DNA of 64,000 nt from Thecaphora thlaspeos. Lineage: Eukaryota; Basidiomycota; Ustilaginomycetes; Urocystidales; Glomosporiaceae. Made by a program: the position numbers and the translations under genes. Numbering within the stretch: the first letter of the stretch is position 1; the number at the start of each line of letters is the position of its first letter. The stretch lies in the NCBI GenBank assembly GCA_900291925.1, contig UWYS01000001.1:1612001-1676000 (forward strand), in the 5' to 3' direction. Shown here one piece after another: positions 57,600 to 64,000 of this stretch. The notes under the pieces were generated by a model, which saw only the letters and a list, made by a program, of their open reading frames with translations, was not told the origin of the DNA and did no database searches.

Positions 57600-58079
57600 C
57601 GTTGTTCAAGTTCTGTGTATGTCGCTGCGTGTTCGTCCCGTTGTGTGAGGCTTTCTTTCCTGTGCCAGGTCGTTTGGAGTGTGCTAGAGCTGCGCGTGTG
57701 GAAGTGTGCGTGTGGATGCGTGTGTGTGTGTGGTGGTGTAGGATGCGATAAGGGGAGGGGCAGATTTAGGCGGTGATGGGTGAGGATCGCAAAGGATTGA
57801 TGGCAACAGCGGCGGCGGCGGTCTATGTAGAAGCTGGCTCGCTTTCAGGCAGGCCCACACACGTGACGCTCGACATTTTATCCCGCGCGAAAAAACCCGA
57901 GGGCCGGCACAGGCTGGCTGCGAAGAAGACGTAGAGACCAACACTGCCATATCACTCTGCTACGCTACTGCACGCGAACACAACTACATGGCGGGAGAAA
58001 AGCCCCGAGGGACGACGTACGGAAGAGCAGAACGGAGGCCAACTCAGGAAGGCGCCCAGGAAGACGAATCGCTCGTCGC
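57600..58079. other. Intergenic, NUXM-like promoter and ERI1 3' flank
   Basis: 480 bp with a (TG)n-like tract at 57702-57735 near the start of the NUXM-like gene. No gene seen. Confidence 0.55.
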
Positions 58080-59661
58080 CTACGAAGTCGTGGTGGTGGC
58101 GGCCGCTGCGCCAGCCCCGAGCTTAGCGTCGTCCTCGGGAGGGAACCTCCAGTCCACCACGCCAACCACCCGGCCCATGAAGCGCCATCGCTTCTCCACG
58201 CGATCCGTTCGGATGTTGGGGACAAGACAAGTCTGTTCCATCTTGGCCGCCTTCTCCGCGCTCCTGCGTGAGGGGCCGCGCGCCGGCGCCGGCGCCGACG
58301 GGGCTGCTGATACCTCTGCTACTTCTGCTGCTTCTGCCTCTGCTTTAACCTCTGCTTCTGCCGCGTCTACCTGCTCGGCTGCGTTCCCCTGTCCCGCCTC
58401 GTCGACGTTGCGGTGAAAGAGGATCTCCTCCCCGCGCGACATGGCGGCGATCCTGCGACCAAGCTCGATGACGAGGCGGGCGACGTTGCACGTGTCGTCC
58501 AGTCCGCAGTGCTCGCGGCCCTCAAAGGCGCCGAGGCCGAGCAGCTCGAGAAGGCCCTTGAGCGAAAGATCCTGCTTGGTTAGGCTGCCAGCGGTCAGGG
58601 TGGGCCGCACGCTTGTCGCCGAGGCGCCGGACCGCGACTGACCCGAGGGCGCCGCAACGACCTGGAAGCCGTCGTCGCCGCCGAACTCGACCTGGGTCTG
58701 CACGAGCTCAGGGTGGCTCGCCTTGGTCTTCCTGGCGGCCTTGGCGGCCCTCGTTAAGTAGTCAACCTCCCAGTCGAACAGCGCAGATATGCCCTTGCGA
58801 ATGTCGACGAGGGGCCCACGGAGGAAGAGGGGCGGGGCGCCGAAGTGGATGCGATCGTTGCGGCCCGAGATCCAGCACTGCTTGATGACAAAGTCGCGAA
58901 GGTCGTGCGGGCCGTGGGTAACCCAGGTGACGCCGGAGCGCAGGCGCTGGTCGATGAGCTGCGAGAGGCCCTGCTCGCCGGGCGGCTTGAGCTTGAGAAG
59001 GTCGTGCTTCCTGAGAAAGTCGTAGAAGCGGACCACCACCTCGGTCCACAGCGGGGCCTGGTGGACCTGCTCCTGCGAGATGCCAGTCAGGTCCTTGCAG
59101 AATTGGCTCAGCTTCGGTCGCCAGGCCGGGCGGACGTAGGACTGGAAGGTATCTTTGATCTCGAGCGCGCTGCAGTCCTCGTTCCACTGGAGAAGCACGA
59201 CGGGGAATTCGATGACTGGCGATGGTCGTGCGAAGCGTGGACGTAGTGAGACAAAGAGGTCAGTGAGGGGAGCAGGAAAGAACGAGGCCTCGAGCACCAG
59301 CCTTGTGTGTGATGAGGGCGAGCCGCAACTTACTCTCGTTCGGGTAGTCGTAGTTTGTGATCTTGGCCGAGTAGTAGGCGCCGGGCGAGCCGACAGGCGG
59401 GCCTCGATCGTCATAGCCGTAGCGCCGTGTCACTTCACAAGTCGCCTCAACGTCTAGGACGAGAAACGAGTCGTGCTCGGGGGTCCAGCGAGGGGGCGGG
59501 GTGCGCTCCTGCTGGTCGAGGCGGCCATCGTTGTGGTGACTGGACGAGGCGCGGGCCTTTCTGAGGCGCTGCCTCAGCTGGGGCTTCACACCCTTGCTGT
59601 CGAGGCTTAGCTTGCTGAGCTCTTCGCGGAGCTCATAGACCTTCAGAGCGGCTGCTGTCAT
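58080..59661 (-). CDS. ERI1: 3'-5' exoribonuclease, ERI1 family (SAP + DEDDh)
   Basis: Exons 59661..59334 and 59215..58080 (487 aa), with a GTAAGT...GCCAG intron in phase 1. Residues 9-40 resemble a SAP nucleic-acid-binding motif (LREELSKLSLDSKGVKPQLR). The DEDDh exonuclease follows: FLVLDVEATC (first Asp and Glu), IIEFPVVLLQW, a central Asp in THGPHDLRDF, and HCGLDDTCNVARL with the His and last Asp. ERI1 enzymes trim 5.8S rRNA and histone mRNA 3' ends, and in several organisms degrade siRNA and so limit RNAi. A long insert (about 60 residues, WEVDYLTRAAKAARKTK, then GGDDGFQVVA) sits inside the nuclease domain, and an Ala/Glu-rich tail follows it. Active-site residues are intact. Confidence 0.9.
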
Positions 59662-60798
59662 GTGCCGCGGCGGAGGAGGCGGTAGTGTGGCTGATGGTGC
59701 AGGTGAGGATGGTGGGTTGACTTCGTTGTTGCCGCTGCTGCTGCTGCTGAAGGAGGAGACGTCAAGATGGACGACTCCCTTGCATCACTCCGAGGCTGCA
59801 GCGATCCGGGCAGGAAGACGAGGGGGGGAGAGCCTATGGAGCGGAGCCAGCTTCTTCAGGAGCGGGCAGCGCGAGAACGTAAGGAGGGATCCGTGCTGGA
59901 TCGAAAAAGGTGGTGGCAGTCGATCGGCAAAAGGCCTGGGAAGAGGGAGAGGGTGGCTAAGAGCAAGGTCGCCCAGCGAGGAAGACTACAAGGATGGATG
60001 CAGGATGGGAAAAGAACGCCGGCGGTAGATCAAGAGAGGCGCTATCGCGGACCTCTGATTCAGACCATAGGGACCCGCCGGTGGGTGACGATAACTGCAG
60101 GCAACAATGCGCAAGAGCTTCGCTGTGCGGCTTTGCCGCTGCTGCTTCTTCTGCCGCTGCTGCTGCTCTGCTGCTGCTGCTGCTGCTGCTGCTTCCTCGC
60201 CCGATAGGCACTCGTCCGGCGACGGCAACGGCGGAGTCGGCTAGATCCGAGCTGGAGCCTCTCTGACTGGCGGGCTGTGTCGGAGAGCGTTCAAGTGGCT
60301 AAGAGAGCGAGCGGGAGCGGGATTTCCGAGAGATGAAGTGATGGAGGGACAGGGACAGGGACAGGGAGAACGAGCGCGAGAGGCAGCAAGGGTACGGCGG
60401 GACGCAGCGACGATACGAGAGCGAGGACACGCCGAAAGCGACGCCTGGCCTGCGTCCGCCCGGCCTGACTCCAGGTGCAGAATCATCGGCGGGCAGGCTC
60501 GCCGCCAGGGGTGGTGGAGGCTGGCAGCGCGCTGAGCGTCGGCTCCCTTTTTTTTGCAGCGCCCTTCCCCCATCTCGCTGCTCGGCGATATCTTGCTCGT
60601 CGGCCTGCCTTCATCACCGCCACCGCCAACGCCACTGCCACCACCGTCTTCCATCACTACCACTACCGCGCCTTCACCGTCGCCTCCAAAGCGCACCATC
60701 CCGCTGCGCGCCTCGTCACCCCTCGTTCATCTCTACTCGCGTCGCGCACACACATCCACACGCTTTCGCGCAGCACAGCGCCGGCGTTGCATCACACT
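59662..60798. other. Divergent intergenic region ERI1 / SLT11
   Basis: 1.14 kb. It contains a CTG repeat and GGGACA repeats (60349-60366). Open frames over these are repeat-driven. No gene seen. Confidence 0.55.
60168..60191. repeat. (CTG)n trinucleotide repeat
   Basis: Eight CTG units, with more imperfect CTG units just upstream (60137-60167). Confidence 0.95.
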
Positions 60799-62159
60799 AT
60801 GGTAGGTGGATGGTTCTCATGACTCTCGGGCCCGTCTAGCTCGCTATCCGCACAGCCACTGACTTGTTCGCAACCTTCACCTTCCACGTTGTCTCTCATG
60901 CTGACCCTCCGACGCAACAGTCCTCGGCGCCGACTGATCTCGAGGTGGAGGAGACCCCCATTCTCTGCGAGACATGTCTCGGACCGAACCCCTACGTCAG
61001 GATGGCTAAGCAGCCGCGAGGGCTGGCCTGCAAGGTGAGTCGCTGCGGAATCGTCTTGCAGGGACAAGGTCGCTTTCCTTCGTTTTGCGCGGGCTGCGTG
61101 TTGACCCCTTAACACGATCTCTCTCCTCCCTCCCCCTTCGACACGGCAGGTCTGCACAAGACCTTTCACCGTCTTTCGATGGAACCCGGGCGTCGGCATG
61201 CGCTTCAAGAAGACCGAAATCTGCGCAACCTGTGCCAAGATCAAGAATGTTTGCCAGACGTGTATTCTCGACCTCCAGTACGGCCTGCCCGTCCAGGTGC
61301 GAGACACGGCGCTCAACCTCAAGCAGAGCATGCCCACTGCCGACGCCAACCGCCACCACTACATCCAGCACATGGAGTCGCAGCTCGAGGGTGCAACTTC
61401 GCTGATTGACTCGTCCGCCGGCCCTTCAAACCGGGCGGGACAGGAGCTGAAGAAGATGGCGCGCAGGGACCCCGGCTACAAGCGGAACCGGCCTCACCTC
61501 TGTTCGTTCTACGCCAAGGGTAACTGCACCCGCGGCGACGAGTGCCCCTACCGTCACGAGCTCCCCGTCGATAACGAGCTGAGTAAGCAGAATCTCCAGG
61601 ACCGCTTCCACGGCACCAACGATCCGGTCGCACGTAAAATGCTGGGTGCACACGCGAAGGAGCAGGGGCTGGCTCCGCCAGAAGACAAGAGCGTCGTGAG
61701 TATCCGCAACCGGCAGGAGACGCCTCTCGTAGCATTCCGGCTTCACTGTGCTGACCCCCTTCCACATCCCTGCACCATCGAACCCGTCTTTGCCTGCAGA
61801 TGTCGCTCTTCCTGTCGGCCCTTGCGCCGAGCACTACGGAGGACGAGATCCGCACCTTCTTTGTTACATCGGTGCCGCAGCTGCAGCCGCACCACATCAA
61901 GTCGGTCACGCTGGTGGCGGCGTCAAAGTGCGCCTTTGTCAACTTCAAGACGCGGCAGGCGGCCGAGTGGGCAGCCGAACGGTGCGCCGTCAAGGTAGAG
62001 TTGGGAGGCAAAGAGGTTCGGGTTGGCTGGGGACGGAGCCGGCCGGGAAAGAAGGGAGGATCGGGCTCGCGCGCCGGCGTCGGTGCCGCTGCCGGTGCCG
62101 CTGGATCTCCAGCGCCGGCAGAGGCCGAGACGGCCGGTAGCCTTGGTGTTCCGAGCTAG
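60799..62159 (+). CDS. SLT11: Pre-mRNA-splicing factor SLT11/Ecm2/Cwf5 (RBM22)
   Basis: Four exons: 60799..60801 (only the ATG), 60921..61034, 61150..61695 and 61800..62159 (340 aa). The protein is part of the NineTeen-related complex and contacts U6 snRNA in the active spliceosome. The N-terminal zinc-binding region has [27 protein letters not shown], and [15 protein letters not shown]. The CCCH finger is [19 protein letters not shown], and the RRM follows ([15 protein letters not shown], then [15 protein letters not shown]). The single-codon first exon is set by GTAGGT directly after the ATG and by the family's usual N-terminus in exon 2, which has no upstream Met of its own. A Gly/Ala-rich tail ends the protein. 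Confidence 0.93.
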
Positions 62160-62694
62160 GGTCGGCCATTACGACGTCGCTGCGTCTCGATGTGACTCTC
62201 TCTCCCTCTTTCCCTCCCCGTCTTTCTCTCCCTATCTTACTTTCCCTGCCTTTCTCTCTCCATCGCGTGCACACACACCTCACGAAAATACCACCTTGGC
62301 GCTCCATGCGTCACGAGCCTGTCGCCAACGTCACCCCATCTCCGTGCGTCCGTTTGCAAGCTTGCTGCTTGGCAAAGAATCAATGATGCTGCCTGTGCAT
62401 GCTGAGCTGCATTTTCAGTAAAGGGGAGAAGAAGCCACGTTGGTCGGCTCGTGCAGGCGGCCAGCACTGAGCGTGGCGGTTGGCCAGAAACGCGGGAGGC
62501 GGGGTGGCGCAGCTTCTCCTGCGTGTGTCGTGTGTGGAGAAGGCGCCGTGCTGGATTTTCTGGCACCTGCATCGCTGGGGCTCCCTCGAAGTGCCTCTTC
62601 CTCACCTCCACCACCACCACAACCGCCGCGCCGTTTGCACCTGTTAGCCAAAGACGCCTGATCGACTGCACGTCGACCGTCCGATTCCGATGCG
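62160..62694. other. Intergenic, SLT11 3' flank and VPS71 promoter
   Basis: 535 bp, CT-rich in its first third (62198-62262). No gene seen. Confidence 0.55.
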
Positions 62695-63404
62695 ATGAGC
62701 CAGGCACTCCGCAAGAGGCGCTCTCTCGGAACGTCTCGGCAGGCGCACAGCTCGGCCCGTCCCCAGCCCATCACCTTGTCACAGCAGATCCGGCTCGATC
62801 ACAACGATGAAGCAGAGCGACTGCAAGAGGAGCTAGAAGTTCGGAGGCGGAGGCAGAGGAGGAGGCTTGACGAGCTCGAGGTGAGTGTCTCCGCTCTTGT
62901 CCAGCTACCTCGTTCCAGCTCGCGATCGGTCGTGATCGCTGACGGCCTTCGACTTCCCCATCGGTCCATGTTCACGCCCTGCATCCTCTTCCACCGCTTT
63001 AGAGAGCTAACTACCGTGATGCCCCGTCCACGTATGCTCTGGCGGACGACGGAGCAGCAGCACGATCCACCGCGCCCCCAGCTGCCGAAACGGCCGCCGT
63101 GGCATCGACGACCTCGGAGCCGGCCTCTCGCAAGCGGACCAACGCCGAAGTGAAACGGATACTATCGACGAGGAAGGGCTTCAACGTGCTGCTCGAAGAG
63201 GCTGAGACCAAGCCCGGCTTCCATGCCAAGCCAAACAACTACCTGACGGCGGCGGCCGCACCCTCGCGATACCCCGCCAGGTCGCTCTGCTCGGTTTGCG
63301 GATACTGGGGCAACATCTCGTGCACACGGTGCGGCGAGCGTTATTGCGGCTCGACCTGCGGACAGACACACGACGAGACCCGATGCGACCGTCCGCTGCG
63401 ATGA
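62695..63404 (+). CDS. VPS71: SWR1 chromatin-remodelling complex subunit Vps71/Swc6 (HIT zinc finger)
   Basis: Exons 62695..62880 and 63003..63404 (195 aa), joined in phase 0 (GTGAGT...CGCTTTAG). The C-terminus is a HIT-type zinc finger: CSVCGYWGNISCTRCGERYC, then STCGQTHDETRC, with the Cys and His pairs in order. The middle has KRILSTRKGFNVLLEE, also conserved in ZNHIT1/Vps71. The N-terminal exon encodes a highly charged Arg/Glu helix (VRRRRQRRRLDELE). In yeast this subunit helps SWR1 place histone H2A.Z. Length fits the family. It follows SLT11 on the same strand with its own promoter gap. Confidence 0.9.
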
Positions 63405-64000
63405 GACAGGGAGGTTCGCCTTGCTGATGGGCGGACGACCTCGCCAGATGCAATGCAGCGACGACGAGACTCTTTCAGTATCACCATCACCGCAGTCTGG
63501 GTGTTGCAAGGGGGTGCGCGGACGACGCTACTACGGATGATGCCGACCTGGGCGCTGAAGACATGCGTCGCACCCTCGCTCCGGCTCATTTTCGACGCTG
63601 ACGACGCAGCGTATTTTCAGACCGGCGGGCTGCTGTGTTTGGAGTCGATCACGAGGGGCCCAACTCTTCTCCCGGACGTCAAGATGTCCTGTCCGCTCCC
63701 TGTATAGACCCCCTTGAGCAACACGTTATCCCGCCGCCACGCCTTTGCCTTTGACTCTGCCTTTGCGCGTGCCTTTTAGAAGCATTTGAGCGACATTTCG
63801 CCTGAGCGTTGGCTGCAGCAACCCGTCAGAGCGATGCGGTGGTCGATACAGAGTGGGACAGATGATCCGAAAAGCAATATGATGGCCCGTCCGTCTCGCC
63901 TGGCTGGCTGGCTGGCTGCCTGCCTGCCTGCCTCTTATGGTAGGTGCCCCTTCTTCTAGCGGCTCGGAAGTCGCGCGGCCGCTCCCGTAGCTTCCGCCGA
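63405..64000. other. Terminal intergenic stretch
   Basis: 3' flank of VPS71 to the window end. No gene recognised. Confidence 0.5.
63901..63933. repeat. (TGGC)n / (TGCC)n tetranucleotide repeat
   Basis: Four TGGC units followed by four TGCC units; the two halves could form a hairpin. Confidence 0.9.

Overview
The window is nuclear DNA of a filamentous or yeast-like fungus, most likely a basidiomycete and perhaps Ustilaginomycotina. The evidence is GC-rich sequence, many short GT-AG introns (about 60-150 bp) that split conserved proteins mid-codon, and protein families typical of that group. The phylum is an inference from gene structure and protein style; no rRNA or other marker is present. 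The window holds about 18 protein genes, two of them decayed, plus one DDE transposon. I see no tRNA, rRNA or CRISPR.

Layout. 1-6.1 kb: 3' part of APN2 (DNA repair); QRI7 on the minus strand (mitochondrial tRNA t6A synthesis), which shares a 276 bp divergent promoter with a flavin amine oxidase broken by two in-frame stops. 6.3-7.9 kb: BUB2 (TBC-domain GAP of the mitotic exit / septation network). 9.35-18.7 kb: a 28-exon NFX1-type zinc-finger helicase (ZNFX1/Hrr1 family). It is recognisable end to end but disabled by nonsense codons, a frameshift, a lost splice donor, a lost acceptor and a Walker A substitution. 20-22 kb: a DDE (IS630/Tc1-mariner-like) transposon bounded by two direct repeats of about 290 bp. 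22.3-24.4 kb: a disordered protein with an N-terminal Cys4 motif. 24.4-30.8 kb: gene-poor. 30.9-32.4 kb: an acidic protein of unknown function. 35.2-35.7 kb: mitochondrial ribosomal protein uL30m. 38.5-39.8 kb: a RING-like protein with SUMO-interacting motifs. 40.2-42.2 kb: class II fructose-bisphosphate aldolase. 43.5-44.6 kb: glycolipid transfer protein. 45.4-46.7 kb: peroxisomal urate oxidase. 48.1-50.7 kb: the Rsp5/NEDD4 ubiquitin ligase. 52.7-54 kb: a secreted protein of unknown function. 55.2-56.3 kb: an apparent fusion of the LYR protein Mzm1 with mitochondrial ribosomal protein bL31m. 57.1-57.6 kb: a small complex I subunit-like protein (NUXM). 58.1-59.7 kb: ERI1 exonuclease. 60.8-62.2 kb: splicing factor SLT11/RBM22. 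62.7-63.4 kb: VPS71/SWC6 of the SWR1 complex.

Most neighbours are unrelated housekeeping genes and do not form a pathway cluster. Five intact products are predicted mitochondrial: Qri7, uL30m, Mzm1, bL31m and NUXM. The two most notable things are the Mzm1-bL31m fusion, which carries a presequence-like segment between its two halves, and the large decayed ZNFX1-family helicase. Most of the helicase lesions could have arisen by C-to-T or G-to-A change. Exon boundaries were derived by hand from splice signals and reading frame. They are given where I trust them.
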